DNA of 64,000 nucleotides, from the NCBI RefSeq assembly GCF_018343535.1, contig NZ_JAGYPF010000001.1:620001-684000 (forward strand), in the 5' to 3' direction. Positions 9,382 through 18,821 of the stretch are shown piece after piece. The notes beneath the pieces are model-generated. The model saw nothing but the letters and a program-made list of their open reading frames with translations. It was not told where the DNA came from and did no database searches. The translations under genes were made by a program, and so were the position numbers. This stretch comes from Neobacillus rhizophilus. Lineage in GTDB: Bacteria > Bacillota > Bacilli > Bacillales > Cytobacillaceae. How positions within the stretch are numbered: the stretch's first letter is position 1; each line of letters begins with the position of its first letter.

Positions 9382-10155
9382 TTACATTACATGTGAGCCG
9401 CCGTCTACAACAACGATTTCCCCGGTTACAAAGTCCGAAGCTCGTGATGCCAGGAACAATGCTACACCTTTCATATCTGTGTCAGTCCCAAACTTACGTA
9501 ATGGAGTGCCTTCTAAGATGGCCTCACCGCCAGCATCAAGCAGCCCTTTTGACATTTTTGTTGGGAAGAATCCCGGTGCAATTGCATTAACATAAATACC
9601 ATGATGGCCCCATTTCACAGCTAAATCCTTTGTGAAGGTAATAACTGCCCCTTTGCTGGCATTATAGCCAATCGCATTCATGTATTTTGGGTTCGATCCC
9701 TGCAGCCCAGCGACAGAAGCAATATTAATGATTTTGCCGCCCTTTTGTTCAATCATCACTCTTCCGACTGCCTGGGACATTAAGAAGGTTCCGGTAACAT
9801 TCGTATTCATTACCTTATTCCAAGCCTCAAGCGGCATTTCCTCGACAGGTGCTCCCCAAGATGCACCGCTGTTGTTGACGAGAATGTCAATGCGTCCGAA
9901 TTTTTCCATTGTTCGTTCGACAACGTTTCTAACATCTTCAGGATTGGAGACATCACATTTTAGTGCTAGACTCTCGACTCCAATCTTTTTTAAGCCTTCA
10001 CTTACTTCCTCACAGGCCTCAAGTTTACGGGAACAGACTACTACATTGGCGCCTGCCTCCGCAAAGCCTTCGGCAATTTGCTGGCCAAGTCCTCGGCCGC
10101 CGCCTGTTACAATGGCAACTTTACCTGTTAAATCAAAAAGCTCTTTAACATGCAT
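9382..10155 (-). CDS. SDR-family oxidoreductase, probable 3-hydroxyacyl-CoA dehydrogenase or related
   Basis: 257-residue classical short-chain dehydrogenase. The cofactor motif TGGGRGLGQ, NNSGAS, and the catalytic Ser (IASVAG) and YNASKGA Tyr/Lys are present; the C-terminus ends VVVDGGSHVM. Closest familiar families are gluconate 5-dehydrogenase-like and FabG-like. Since no classical 3-hydroxyacyl-CoA dehydrogenase is present and the gene is sandwiched between an acyl-CoA dehydrogenase and a thiolase, I infer that it oxidises a 3-hydroxyacyl-CoA. Confidence 0.88.
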   Translation of the reverse strand: MHVKELFDLTGKVAIVTGGGRGLGQQIAEGFAEAGANVVVCSRKLEACEEVSEGLKKIGVESLALKCDVSNPEDVRNVVERTMEKFGRIDILVNNSGASWGAPVEEMPLEAWNKVMNTNVTGTFLMSQAVGRVMIEQKGGKIINIASVAGLQGSNPKYMNAIGYNASKGAVITFTKDLAVKWGHHGIYVNAIAPGFFPTKMSKGLLDAGGEAILEGTPLRKFGTDTDMKGVALFLASRASDFVTGEIVVVDGGSHVM

Positions 10156-10177
10156 CTATTTTTTCCTCCTAATACGA

Positions 10178-11383
10178 TTAACGGTATTTTTTCAATTCGT
10201 AGCGGGCAATCGCGCGCTTATGCACTTCATCCGGACCATCAGCTAATCTTAGTGTACGGATATTGGCCCAGCTTGCAGCAAGAGGAGTGTCCTGGCTTAC
10301 ACCGGCAGCACCAAATGCCTGAATGGCACGGTCAATTACCTTTAATGCCATGTTAGGGGCAACCACTTTAATCATGGCGATTTCGCCTTTTGCTTCTTTA
10401 TTTCCAACCGTATCCATCATGTAGGCAGCTTTCAATGTAAGTAAACGGGCCTGCTCGATATCGATTCTCGCTTCGGCAATCCATTCTTGAACTACGCCTT
10501 GCTCGGCAATTTTTTTACCGAATGCTGTCCGTTCCTGAACGCGTTTGCATAGAAGCTCAAGTGCACGTTCAGCTGCACCGATGGTTCTCATGCAGTGATG
10601 AATTCTTCCAGGTCCAAGACGTCCCTGCGCGATTGCGAAGCCTTTACCTTCGCCCCAAAGCATATTTGAAGCCGGTACACGAACATTGTTGTATTCAATT
10701 TCGGCATGTCCATGCGGTGCATGGTCATAACCAAATACAGTTGTAACTCGTTTGATTGTGACTCCAGGAGAATCGAGCGGTACTAGAATCATCGATTGCT
10801 GCTCATGCTTTGGTGCAGTAGGATCATTTTTACCCATTACAATTGCAATCTTACAGCGAGGGTCTCCAGCACCCGATGACCACCATTTTGTTCCATTGAT
10901 GACGTATTCATCGCCATCACGGACAATACTTGCTTGAATATTGGTAGCATCTGATGATGCAACGTCCGGCTCTGTCATTGAGAAACAGGAGCGAATTTCG
11001 CCATTTAATAACGGCTTCAGCCATTTTTCTTTATCTTCTTCAGTCCCGTAACGGACCAATACTTCCATATTTCCGGTATCAGGCGCAGCACAGTTAAACA
11101 CTTCTGGCGCAAAATGGACACGTCCCATGATTTCGCAAAGCGGTGCATATTCGAGGTTCGTTAAACCGGCACCATATTCACTCTCTGGTAAAAATAAGTT
11201 CCATAAACCAGCCTGCTTTGCCTTTTCTTTTAATTCTTCCATGATCGGCGGAATATTTGAAAATGGATCGTTTTTATCAATTTGATCATGATAGAGCTGT
11301 TCATTTGGATAAATATACTCTTCCATAAATTCAGTAAGCTTTTTTTGCAATTCTACTACCTTATCGGAATAACTAAAATTCAT
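10178..11383 (-). CDS. Acyl-CoA dehydrogenase, ACAD10/11-like
   Basis: About 401-residue flavoprotein that would introduce the alpha-beta double bond. N-, middle ([24 protein letters not shown]) and C-terminal domains are complete. The usual catalytic-base motif YEGTxE is replaced by ADGPDEVH, as in the ACAD10/11 subgroup, where Asp or a displaced residue takes the role. The ATG at 11383 is chosen because GAGGAG lies 8 bases upstream; a GTG three codons earlier is less likely. It heads the downstream half of the cluster, with a 22-bp palindrome immediately upstream. Confidence 0.9.
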   Translation of the reverse strand: MNFSYSDKVVELQKKLTEFMEEYIYPNEQLYHDQIDKNDPFSNIPPIMEELKEKAKQAGLWNLFLPESEYGAGLTNLEYAPLCEIMGRVHFAPEVFNCAAPDTGNMEVLVRYGTEEDKEKWLKPLLNGEIRSCFSMTEPDVASSDATNIQASIVRDGDEYVINGTKWWSSGAGDPRCKIAIVMGKNDPTAPKHEQQSMILVPLDSPGVTIKRVTTVFGYDHAPHGHAEIEYNNVRVPASNMLWGEGKGFAIAQGRLGPGRIHHCMRTIGAAERALELLCKRVQERTAFGKKIAEQGVVQEWIAEARIDIEQARLLTLKAAYMMDTVGNKEAKGEIAMIKVVAPNMALKVIDRAIQAFGAAGVSQDTPLAASWANIRTLRLADGPDEVHKRAIARYELKKYR

Positions 11384-11405
11384 CCTTACCACTCCTCTTT
11401 TTTCT

Positions 11406-11427
11406 ACATACTAACTAGTTGGTATGT
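11406..11427. promoter_or_regulatory. 22-bp palindromic operator, copy 1
   Basis: ACATAC at one end and GTATGT at the other flank a core CTAACTAGTT-like centre; 20 of 22 positions are symmetric. It begins 22 bases upstream of the ATG at 11383. The same palindrome recurs at 21350-21371. Length and symmetry fit TetR-family sites. Confidence 0.75.
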
Positions 11428-11429
11428 CG

Positions 11430-11676
11430 AATAACCTAATATTATTAAAAATTTTTCGAATATTCAATTCGATATTTTCGACAATTTTCTCATTAATATA
11501 GTAGAAACATATTTTTCGATGTATTTTTTCCATTGCGCTTTCTGATTACTATAAATTACCGTAATTTAATTGACTTTTATTAGATTAGCAAGGACATGCA
11601 ACGAAAGAAATTCCTATATTAATCTACTATTTTTAGTCGAAATTTTTTTAAAAAATAATATTTAGAAATTTCTTCT
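11430..11676. other. AT-rich intergenic region splitting the catabolic cluster
   Basis: About 250 bases, very AT-rich, with repeated TTTTCGA/ATATTCGA words and a weak AAGAAATT...AATTTCTT inverted repeat. No coding frame or clear terminator. It probably holds the promoter for the 11383 operon; I cannot place -35 and -10 boxes with confidence. Confidence 0.4.
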
Positions 11677-12081
11677 CTATGCATTTCTAACTATCTTATA
11701 GGTACCGGTTCCTTTGGCAATTAATGTTGTATTCTCGTCAATAATTTCCGCTTCCAGCACAGCCATTTTATAGCCCTTTTGGAGAAGTTTAGCCCTTGCA
11801 AAAAGATGACCGGTATTTGCTGGAGCAAAATAGTGAACATCCAGATTCATAGCTGTAACCGGGCATTGATATAGGGAACGGAGAGCGATTGATTGCACCG
11901 TATCAAGCATCGAGGCGTGAACTCCTCCATGCAGGGTTTTATTCGTATTTAGCAGGTCGGTTTTTATTGAAAGCTTCAGCAAAATCTCTTCCTCTGAGGA
12001 ATTTACGAGTTCAAATCCGATATGCTTGAAAAATGGATTTCTTTCTATCATTTCATATATCTCCCAATCCAGTCGGGGCAC
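11677..12081 (-). CDS. PaaI-family hotdog thioesterase
   Basis: About 134 residues of single hotdog fold. The motif LHGGVHASMLDTVQSIA corresponds to the PaaI/4HBT_3 active-site helix. Such enzymes hydrolyse aryl- or acyl-CoA esters and rescue CoA from dead-end intermediates. An ATG at 12108 overlaps the upstream stop as ATGA, but AAAGGTGG lies just before the GTG at 12081 (MPRLDWEIYE), which I prefer; either is possible. It is directly followed by a second, divergent copy-type gene, an arrangement suggesting a heteromer or two specificities. Confidence 0.82.
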   Translation of the reverse strand: MPRLDWEIYEMIERNPFFKHIGFELVNSSEEEILLKLSIKTDLLNTNKTLHGGVHASMLDTVQSIALRSLYQCPVTAMNLDVHYFAPANTGHLFARAKLLQKGYKMAVLEAEIIDENTTLIAKGTGTYKIVRNA

Positions 12082-12104
12082 CCTATCACCACCTTTCAAT
12101 TTCT

Positions 12105-12485
12105 TCATTGTTTAATTGGACTTGCCTTAAACATGCCTATTGCCTTGGCAGCAACAGCACCATCCTGCCCGTAAACGATTCCCTCAGCTGTTATGACTTT
12201 TCCCTCGATATTCACTATATTTGTTTTTGCATGATAGTTTTCTTTCGGGCTAAGGTCAAAAAAGGACACGTTAAGGTGAATTGTCGTTGCAAACGAATTT
12301 GTTTCCAGGGAGGCAGTCGCCCCCATAGAAATATCCAGCATTGTGGAAAAAACGCCAGGATGGACAGTGCCGTCATCCTGCAGCAAAATAGCCTGAAGCG
12401 GCAAATCAAGGTGAAACGTGTCGGTTTTAGTACTGTTAAAACCCAAGTATTCAAAAAATGTCGATCTCGTCACTGGTAATTTCAC
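12105..12485 (-). CDS. PaaI-family hotdog thioesterase, second gene
   Basis: 126 residues with the hotdog signature VHPGVFSTMLDISMGATAS. In the active-site segment the neighbouring enzyme has HGGV and this one has HPGV. GTG start, ATGA overlap with the next gene. It lies between the second thiolase and the first thioesterase. The two are clearly not recent duplicates, as only the helix motif aligns by eye. Confidence 0.82.
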   Translation of the reverse strand: MKLPVTRSTFFEYLGFNSTKTDTFHLDLPLQAILLQDDGTVHPGVFSTMLDISMGATASLETNSFATTIHLNVSFFDLSPKENYHAKTNIVNIEGKVITAEGIVYGQDGAVAAKAIGMFKASPIKQ

Positions 12486-12500
12486 ATTTACTGCCCTTTC

Positions 12501-13691
12501 CTATTGATTAACTGCTTCAACTAGGATTGCCATTCCTTGGCCACCGCCAACGCAAAGGGTGGCAATTCCGTATTTTTCACCACGGCGTTTCAATTCATAA
12601 ATCAGAGTCGTCATAATCTTCGCACCCGTGGCACCAAGCGGATGGCCCAAAGCAATCGCACCACCATTGACATTCACTCGGGACGGATCTAAGTTTAACT
12701 CACGAATAACAGCAAGTGATTGCGAAGCGAACGCTTCATTCAGTTCGATTAAACTTATCTCGTCAAGCGTTAAGCCTGTACGTTCAAGGAGTTTTTTCAC
12801 TGCAGGAACCGGGCCGATACCCATAACTTCAGGTGATACTCCAACAGCAGTCCAATCGACAATTCGCGCCATCGGTTTTAAGCCTAATTTCTCGGCATGG
12901 CTGCATGATGTTAATACAAGCGCAGCTGCCCCGTCATTCCGCCCGCAGGCATTACCAGCCGTAACCGTGCCATTTTGTTTAAACGCCGGCTTTAGGCGGC
13001 TTAATGCCTCGATGGTTGTATCAGGTCTTGGATGTTCGTCCTCTGTAAACCAAACGGATCCTTTTTTCCCTTTAACTTCTACAGGGACAATCTCGTCCGC
13101 AAAGCGTTTCTCACTGATGGCGGCAGCTGCCCTGCGCTGGCTTTCTAGCGCAAAGGCATCTTGGTCCTCGCGGGAAATCGAAAATCTTTCAGCGACATTT
13201 TCCGCCGTTATCCCCATTCCAAGCCCGCTGCCGTATGTCTCCTGAGGCTGTTGGCCGGCCTCGGCATTGGAATCAACCAGCTTTGGATTGTCACCGCCAA
13301 AACGGGAGTTTCTTAGGTAAATAGGAGCATTGCTGAGGCTTTCAGTTCCCCCAGCAACTACAATGTCTGCATGCCCAAATGCGATTTGCTGCGCCCCTGA
13401 AGCAACTGCCTGCATTCCTGATGCACACAAACGGTTAATCGTAAATGCCGGCGCTGTTTCCGGAACCCCAGCCCGAAGCGCAGCGACTCTGGCTACATTG
13501 GAGGATTCTGTCGTTTGTCTAACCTCTCCTAAAATCACTTCATCTACTTGCTCAGGCTTAATACCGGCGCGATCAATAGCCTCTTTAATCGCAACCGCTG
13601 CCAACTGCCCGGAATTAAGGCTTTTTAATGTGCCGCCATATCTCCCAACTGGTGTTCTTACTGCACTTAAAATGACAATATCATTTTGCAT
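12501..13691 (-). CDS. Thiolase (acetyl-CoA acyltransferase), second
   Basis: 396 residues. Catalytic Cys in RLCASG (about residue 88), NEAFA, His in GHPLGATG and Cys in CVGGGQG are intact. The motif around the nucleophile is CASG here versus CGSG in the other thiolase of the cluster. It is 30 bases downstream of the acyl-CoA dehydrogenase at 13722-14870. It would release acetyl-CoA or propionyl-CoA from the ketoacyl-CoA product. Confidence 0.93.
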   Translation of the reverse strand: MQNDIVILSAVRTPVGRYGGTLKSLNSGQLAAVAIKEAIDRAGIKPEQVDEVILGEVRQTTESSNVARVAALRAGVPETAPAFTINRLCASGMQAVASGAQQIAFGHADIVVAGGTESLSNAPIYLRNSRFGGDNPKLVDSNAEAGQQPQETYGSGLGMGITAENVAERFSISREDQDAFALESQRRAAAAISEKRFADEIVPVEVKGKKGSVWFTEDEHPRPDTTIEALSRLKPAFKQNGTVTAGNACGRNDGAAALVLTSCSHAEKLGLKPMARIVDWTAVGVSPEVMGIGPVPAVKKLLERTGLTLDEISLIELNEAFASQSLAVIRELNLDPSRVNVNGGAIALGHPLGATGAKIMTTLIYELKRRGEKYGIATLCVGGGQGMAILVEAVNQ

Positions 13692-13721
13692 TCTAAATCA
13701 CCCTTTCCCTAGATTAATAGT

Positions 13722-14870
13722 TTAGCTGTATTCCTTCTCTAACTGCGCAGCAATAATGTTTTTCTGAATCTCTGAAGTTCCTTCATAGATTCTTGTGATC
13801 CGCGCATCACGATAAAAGCGTTCAATCGGATAGTCTGCAATATACCCAATTCCTCCATGGATCTGAACGGCCTTATCAGCAACACGATTGTATACCTCGG
13901 AACCGTATAGCTTCAGCATCGCTGCTTCCTTGATGACCTTCATTCCCTGATCAACCATCCAGGCAACGCGATACGTAAACGACCGCAATGCTTCGATATC
14001 TACGGCCATCTCGGAAAGCATATGACTGACTGCCTGATTCCTGATGATTGGTTTGCCAAATTGAATTCTCTCAAGCGCATATCGCGTTGACATATCGAGA
14101 AGCTTTTGGCAGGAGCCCAAATTCCGGGAAGCCAAACCAGCACGTCCGTTGGCAAGAATTTTCAAGGCATTCATATAGCCCTGCCCTTCTTCACCAAGCA
14201 CATTTTCCACTGGAACCTCGCAATCTTCAAAAATCAATTCTGCTGAATGAGACCCTCTTAAGCCCATTTTTTTCTCAACGGCCCCCACCCTGAAGCCGGG
14301 GGAATCCTTTTCAACAATGAACGAGGTGATGCCCTTGGCCCCTTTAGATGGGTCGGTCACAGCCATCACAGTGAACACGCTGGCCTCAGTAGCATTGGTA
14401 ATATAATGCTTCAAGCCGTTTAGAATATATTTATCGCCCTTACGAACAGCCGTTGTTTTCAAGTTAGCAGCATTGGACCCCGCTTCAGGTTCGGTTAAGG
14501 CAAATGCGCCAATTTTTTCACCGCTTGCCATTTCCGGCAAGTACTTACGCTTTTGCTGCTCATTTCCCATTTCAACAATCCCGACCGAACCGATACCTGT
14601 ATGGGCGCCAATTAACGTGGTATAGCCATTGTGCGTCTGGCCGATTTCCTCGTATAGGGCACATTTGCCGACCATGCCAATTCCAAGCCCGCCGTATTCC
14701 TCAGGAATACTTAAACCGAAAAGCCCCATCTCTTTTGACATATTGATAATTCTTTCCGGAATTTGGTTCTCCTCTTCAATTTGCATCGCAACCGCTTCGA
14801 CTTCGGTTTGAATAAATTCTCTTACATTCTTTTTTAAAAAAAGAATATCTTCATCCAGTTCAAAGTTCAT
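13722..14870 (-). CDS. Acyl-CoA dehydrogenase, short/medium-chain type
   Basis: 382 residues with the canonical family landmarks: FALTEPEAGSNAAN, the middle beta domain, IQFGKPI, and near the C-terminus IYEGTSEIQ with the catalytic Glu. Closest to the AcdA/BcdH (butyryl- or isovaleryl-type) group. It is the only one of the three dehydrogenases in the cluster with the canonical base motif. Downstream of the second acyl-CoA ligase and upstream of the thiolase. Confidence 0.93.
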   Translation of the reverse strand: MNFELDEDILFLKKNVREFIQTEVEAVAMQIEEENQIPERIINMSKEMGLFGLSIPEEYGGLGIGMVGKCALYEEIGQTHNGYTTLIGAHTGIGSVGIVEMGNEQQKRKYLPEMASGEKIGAFALTEPEAGSNAANLKTTAVRKGDKYILNGLKHYITNATEASVFTVMAVTDPSKGAKGITSFIVEKDSPGFRVGAVEKKMGLRGSHSAELIFEDCEVPVENVLGEEGQGYMNALKILANGRAGLASRNLGSCQKLLDMSTRYALERIQFGKPIIRNQAVSHMLSEMAVDIEALRSFTYRVAWMVDQGMKVIKEAAMLKLYGSEVYNRVADKAVQIHGGIGYIADYPIERFYRDARITRIYEGTSEIQKNIIAAQLEKEYS

Positions 14871-14892
14871 GACTAAATCCCTCCGTTATGCT

Positions 14893-16497
14893 TTAAGCCT
14901 TTTTTGTTTCTTCTTCTACAAGGATTCTTTTTAAGAGCTTTCCTACTGTGTTTCGAGGCAGGGATTCTCTTATTTCAAATTGTTTCGGTACTTTGTAGCG
15001 GGTCAGGTTTTGGTAGCAATGTTCCTTTAATTCTTGAATATCAATTTCTCTACCGGCTTTTGGAACAATATAGGCCTTGACGATTTCGCCGGCTACCTTA
15101 TCCGGAATTCCGACTACAGCTGCTTCTAGTACAGCGGGATGTTCATATAAAACCCCTTCAACCTCCTGGGGATATACATTAAATCCCCCGACAATCACCA
15201 TTTCTTTTTTTCGTCCGACGATATAAAAGTATCCCTCATCATCCATCGTTGCCAAGTCACCTGTATAGAGCCAGCCATCCTTTAGTGCTTGTGCTGTTTC
15301 TTCTGGTTTATTCCAGTATCCAAGCATGACCTGCGGCCCCTTAATTAAGAGCTCGCCGATTGTCTTTTCCGGTACATCCACACCATTTTCGTCAACAATC
15401 CGGCAGTCCGTTGCTGGCAATGGAATCCCGATGCTGCCTATTTTGCTAACGCCATCAGGCGGATTCCGATGGGTCGTAGGAGAAGTTTCTGATAGTCCAT
15501 AACCTTCCCCAATCGGCACTCCCGTCAAGTCTTTCAATTTTTTCATAATTTCAATCGGCAATGGAGCCGACCCGCTTGTACAGACCTTAAAGCAGGTTAA
15601 ATCATATTGATCAATTTCCGGGTAATTGGCAAAAGCATTATACATTTTTGGAACACCCGGGAAGAAAGTAGGCCTGTAAGTTTGAATGAGCCTTAGAACC
15701 TTCTCAAGCTCAAAACGGTTTACTAATAGAATGGCTGCCCCAAGGTAAATCGGCAGGTTGATGCCGCTCGTCATTCCGTAAACATGGTAAAGCGGGGTTG
15801 CGGTCAAAATGATTTCCTGTCCGTATACCATTGTACTTCCATAAAGAACCTTGCTCTGCAACACATTCGCGCTCAAGTTAAAATGCGTCAGCATGGCGCC
15901 TTTCTTTTTACCGGTTGTTCCTCCGGTATATTGAATTACTGCAATGTCCTTCTTAGCTGAAATTGAACATGTTTCCTGTAGAGGAACGGCTTTTTCAATC
16001 AATTCCGAAATAGTTGGAATGTCATTGGTTTGCGAATCACCTGTAGAAAATATCTGCTTAAATGAATAAATTTCGGAAATCTTCGCAATTTTCTCGAGAC
16101 CATCCGGCTCAGCTACCAAATAAGCGGTTTCAGAATCATTGAATATTTCAAGCAGTTCCCTTGATGTATAGTGCGGATTGATTTGCACGACAATCATCCC
16201 AAGCTTCAGGGCTGCATAATAGGATACAACATATATAGGGTGATTTCCGACCATCAACCCCAGCCGATCTCCTTTTGCTGCGCCAAGCTCTTTCCAAGCA
16301 CCTGCCAGCCGGTCAACCTTATCCTTCAAGTCATGGTAGGTCAGCTTTTCATTTTCATAAATAATGGCCGTATTCTCAGGGTATTTCTCAGCTGTATGAT
16401 CCAAAAATGTGTAAAGGCTCATTTCCGGAAATTCAATGGAAGATACCGCAGTTTCAGGATAGTGGCCAAGCCAAGGACGTTTGTGTTGTATTTGCAA
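14893..16497 (-). CDS. Long-chain-fatty-acid-CoA ligase-like AMP-binding enzyme
   Basis: 534 residues. The nucleotide motif is YTGGTTGKKKG (about residues 192-202), with GYGLSETSPTTHRNP, YTGDLATMDDEGYFYIVGRKKEM and NTVGKLLKR at the C-terminus. TTG start after GAGGTG. It resembles LcfA/LcfB of Bacillus. It activates a carboxylate before the dehydrogenase and thiolase encoded downstream; with the ligase at 5727, the cluster has two such enzymes, perhaps one for the original substrate and one for a degradation intermediate. Confidence 0.92.
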   Translation of the reverse strand: MQIQHKRPWLGHYPETAVSSIEFPEMSLYTFLDHTAEKYPENTAIIYENEKLTYHDLKDKVDRLAGAWKELGAAKGDRLGLMVGNHPIYVVSYYAALKLGMIVVQINPHYTSRELLEIFNDSETAYLVAEPDGLEKIAKISEIYSFKQIFSTGDSQTNDIPTISELIEKAVPLQETCSISAKKDIAVIQYTGGTTGKKKGAMLTHFNLSANVLQSKVLYGSTMVYGQEIILTATPLYHVYGMTSGINLPIYLGAAILLVNRFELEKVLRLIQTYRPTFFPGVPKMYNAFANYPEIDQYDLTCFKVCTSGSAPLPIEIMKKLKDLTGVPIGEGYGLSETSPTTHRNPPDGVSKIGSIGIPLPATDCRIVDENGVDVPEKTIGELLIKGPQVMLGYWNKPEETAQALKDGWLYTGDLATMDDEGYFYIVGRKKEMVIVGGFNVYPQEVEGVLYEHPAVLEAAVVGIPDKVAGEIVKAYIVPKAGREIDIQELKEHCYQNLTRYKVPKQFEIRESLPRNTVGKLLKRILVEEETKKA

Positions 16498-16528
16498 TTC
16501 CGAACACCTCTCTTAGCACATTTATTAC

Positions 16529-17440
16529 TCAATCGTTCCTCGTTTGAAAGTTTAAAAGATGATAAATAGTATTGAGGACTGGGGTTTCTACCCCTAATTC
16601 TTTTCCTTTTTTCACGATATAACCGGCAATAGAGTCCAGTTCCAGCGGTTTCCCTTTATGCTTATCCTGCAGCATCGAGGTTTGGTGACCTTGGGCAAAC
16701 TGCCCTTGCATCATCACTGTTTCATACTGGTCTTCCTCGATTTCAACCCCTGCTGCTCTTGCAACAGCAATAGCTTCCTGACAGATTTTTATCGCCGTTT
16801 CTTTTAATCCCTTGTCCTCATAAATAGCCCCAACCTTCGCTTCTATTAAGGCTGTCAATGGGTTAAAGGTGACATTCCAAAGCAATTTTTTCCACTTGAT
16901 TTTTAAAATGTCACGAGTTGGATAGGCTTCAATATTAGCAATGTTAAATAGCTCTTGAATTACACTGAGTCTTTCCTGTAAATCTTCCTCTAAAGCTCCA
17001 AATACCAGCTTTGGCGGGACACCGATTTGTTTAACGGTTCCTGATTCCGTCACACCTGCCTGAATATAAGCAGCAGCAGATAAGATCCGATCGCTGCCAA
17101 ATATGGAAGCGAGAAATTCTTCATTATCTACCCCATTTTGGAGAGTCATAATCATGCATGATTCCTTTAATACATGGGTAAACCTCTCAGCCATATCCAT
17201 TGTGCTTGTTGACTTAACACAAAACAACAGCAGGTCTACATCCATAAAGTCCTCATAACAATCGGTAAACGTTGCATCCACTGTGAAGGATTCGGAATCG
17301 CTTTCAATGGTCAGCCCATTTTCCCTCATTCTTTCGAGATTGTTTCCCCGCGCTAAAAAAATGACCTCATTACCCGCCTTTTTTAAAAGGCCGCCAAAAT
17401 AACCACCGACCGCACCTGTACCGGCCACGCCAATTTTCAT
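16529..17440 (-). CDS. Ketopantoate reductase-family (ApbA/PanE) oxidoreductase
   Basis: About 303 residues. N-terminal Rossmann motif GTGAVGGYFGG and C-terminal helical domain with KWKKLLWNVTFNPLTAL, containing the family's catalytic Lys. ATG at 17440 follows GGGGGAAG; an upstream start at 17464 is weaker. True PanE makes pantoate, but here the gene is embedded in a catabolic operon with no pan genes, and many catabolic operons carry PanE-like proteins acting on other 2-keto or 3-keto acids. I therefore do not call it panE. Confidence 0.85.
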   Translation of the reverse strand: MKIGVAGTGAVGGYFGGLLKKAGNEVIFLARGNNLERMRENGLTIESDSESFTVDATFTDCYEDFMDVDLLLFCVKSTSTMDMAERFTHVLKESCMIMTLQNGVDNEEFLASIFGSDRILSAAAYIQAGVTESGTVKQIGVPPKLVFGALEEDLQERLSVIQELFNIANIEAYPTRDILKIKWKKLLWNVTFNPLTALIEAKVGAIYEDKGLKETAIKICQEAIAVARAAGVEIEEDQYETVMMQGQFAQGHQTSMLQDKHKGKPLELDSIAGYIVKKGKELGVETPVLNTIYHLLNFQTRND

Positions 17441-17510
17441 GCTGCTTCCCCCTGCATATTCCATATGTATGGCTCTGAAAGGAATTTACTTCCCCCTTCA
17501 GAGAACATGA

Positions 17511-18278
17511 TTAATCTAATAAATCCGGTTGTTCCTTGACAATCCGATTCCATAATGGCTGGAACTGGAACCATCCCGCACTGGAAGTACCGACAGTATT
17601 ATAGGTATTGCTAGCACTTTCATTATCAATAATTACTGGTTTACCAACTGCCTCAGCAAGAAGCTGTGCCTGACAGGAGCGCTCCATCGTAATAAACCAC
17701 CAGGCAGCCTCGTCAACGGATCTTCCGACCGTTAAAAGACCATGGTTTCTTAGGATACAGGCTTTCTTATCACCAAGCGCTTGGCCAATCCGTCTGCCTT
17801 CTTCAATTTCATGAACAACTCCAGTGAAATCATCAAACAAGGAATGATCCTGATAAAATGCACATGCATCCTGTGTGATTGGATCAAGAAGGCGTCCCAG
17901 CGAAGACCATGACTTCCCATAGACTGAATGGGCATGGGCAGCTGCAATAATATCCGGCCTTGCAGCATGGACCTGCGAATGAATAGCGAATGCGGCCCGG
18001 TTTACCGGATAATTTCCTTCGACAACTTCCCCTTTATGATTGCAGAGAATTAAGTCAGAAGCGCTGATTTGGCTGAAATGCATGCCGAACGGGTTTACCC
18101 AGAAGTGATCCTTCAGTTCAGGATCGCGTGCGGTAATATGTCCTGCAACACCTTCGTCAAATCCAAATTTTGAAAATAAGCGGAAGGCAGCAGCCAATTT
18201 CTGTTTTAAGTGCTGGCGTTCCTCTTCGACTGAGGAAAATACCGGCGGCTTATAACTTAATTTTAATTTGACCGTCAT
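17511..18278 (-). CDS. Class II aldolase/adducin-domain protein
   Basis: 255 residues of the fuculose-1-phosphate aldolase/adducin fold. Metal-ligand His residues are visible in HAHSVYG (about residues 110-116) and RNHGLL. ATG at 18278 is preferred because AAAGGG lies 9 bases upstream; another ATG at 18287 follows that site too closely. In the operon it lies between the MaoC subunits and the PanE-like gene. It may catalyse a retro-aldol step or decarboxylation on a side chain; the actual reaction is unknown. Confidence 0.85.
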   Translation of the reverse strand: MTVKLKLSYKPPVFSSVEEERQHLKQKLAAAFRLFSKFGFDEGVAGHITARDPELKDHFWVNPFGMHFSQISASDLILCNHKGEVVEGNYPVNRAAFAIHSQVHAARPDIIAAAHAHSVYGKSWSSLGRLLDPITQDACAFYQDHSLFDDFTGVVHEIEEGRRIGQALGDKKACILRNHGLLTVGRSVDEAAWWFITMERSCQAQLLAEAVGKPVIIDNESASNTYNTVGTSSAGWFQFQPLWNRIVKEQPDLLD

Positions 18279-18419
18279 ATTAATCATCCCTTTTTAAATT
18301 AAACTTTGATGCTGATTGGAGCCCCAACCAACAACCGATAACAATAAACCCAGCATTCAGAGGGGAGTCCATCTTTCGTGCCGGGTCTAGTCCTTCAATC
18401 TGCAATTCTGTCTCTCATG

Positions 18420-18821
18420 TTAGTAAAGCTGGTATACTACTTCGCCTTTTATTACATCCTTCCCTTGCTGGTTCACAGCCTGGACATCGAAGCGAAGCTG
18501 ATTATCTTCCTTATCCTTTAAAGAAGCCTTTAATGTAATCACGTCATTTAAGAAAACCATGCCTTTAAAACGGATTGAGTAATCCTTGACGAAGCCTTCT
18601 TCATAATACTCTGTAAACAGTTTGGCCAGATTTCCCATCGTCCACATGCCGTGGGCAATGATTCCCGGCAGGCTTGCTTTTGTTGCTTCTTCGTCAATAG
18701 TATGGATTGGATTAAAATCTCCAGAAGCACCTGCATATTTAATCAAGGCTATCCTGGAAACGGGTGATAACTGGATTTCCTTTAAGGAATCACCGGTTTG
18801 CAATTGAGTAAGTGAACTCAT
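18420..18821 (-). CDS. MaoC-family enoyl-CoA hydratase subunit with intact catalytic motif
   Basis: 133 residues. It has the hydratase-2 motif ASGDFNPIHTIDEEA (about residues 30-44) with the catalytic Asp and His, followed by a hotdog fold. ATG overlaps the upstream stop (ATGA), so it is coupled to the other MaoC-like gene. Together they resemble two-subunit enoyl-CoA hydratases of steroid side-chain degradation (ChsH1/ChsH2 type), where one subunit carries the active site. This is the only visible enoyl-CoA hydratase candidate in the cluster. Confidence 0.87.
   Translation of the reverse strand: MSSLTQLQTGDSLKEIQLSPVSRIALIKYAGASGDFNPIHTIDEEATKASLPGIIAHGMWTMGNLAKLFTEYYEEGFVKDYSIRFKGMVFLNDVITLKASLKDKEDNQLRFDVQAVNQQGKDVIKGEVVYQLY

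Noticed and set aside
9680-10246. 188-residue + frame opposite the SDR gene
   Set aside because: Antisense to an SDR with a full active site; Ser/Pro-rich composition typical of shadow frames.
11430-11676. Terminator after the PaaI gene
   Set aside because: Only a weak AT-rich inverted repeat is visible with no clear stem and T-run.
12628-13245. 205-residue + frame opposite the second thiolase
   Set aside because: Mirror of a highly biased codon pattern; the thiolase on the minus strand is certain.
16529-17440. Pantothenate-pathway panE
   Set aside because: Fold fits, but location in a CoA-ester catabolic operon without panB/panC argues against that role.
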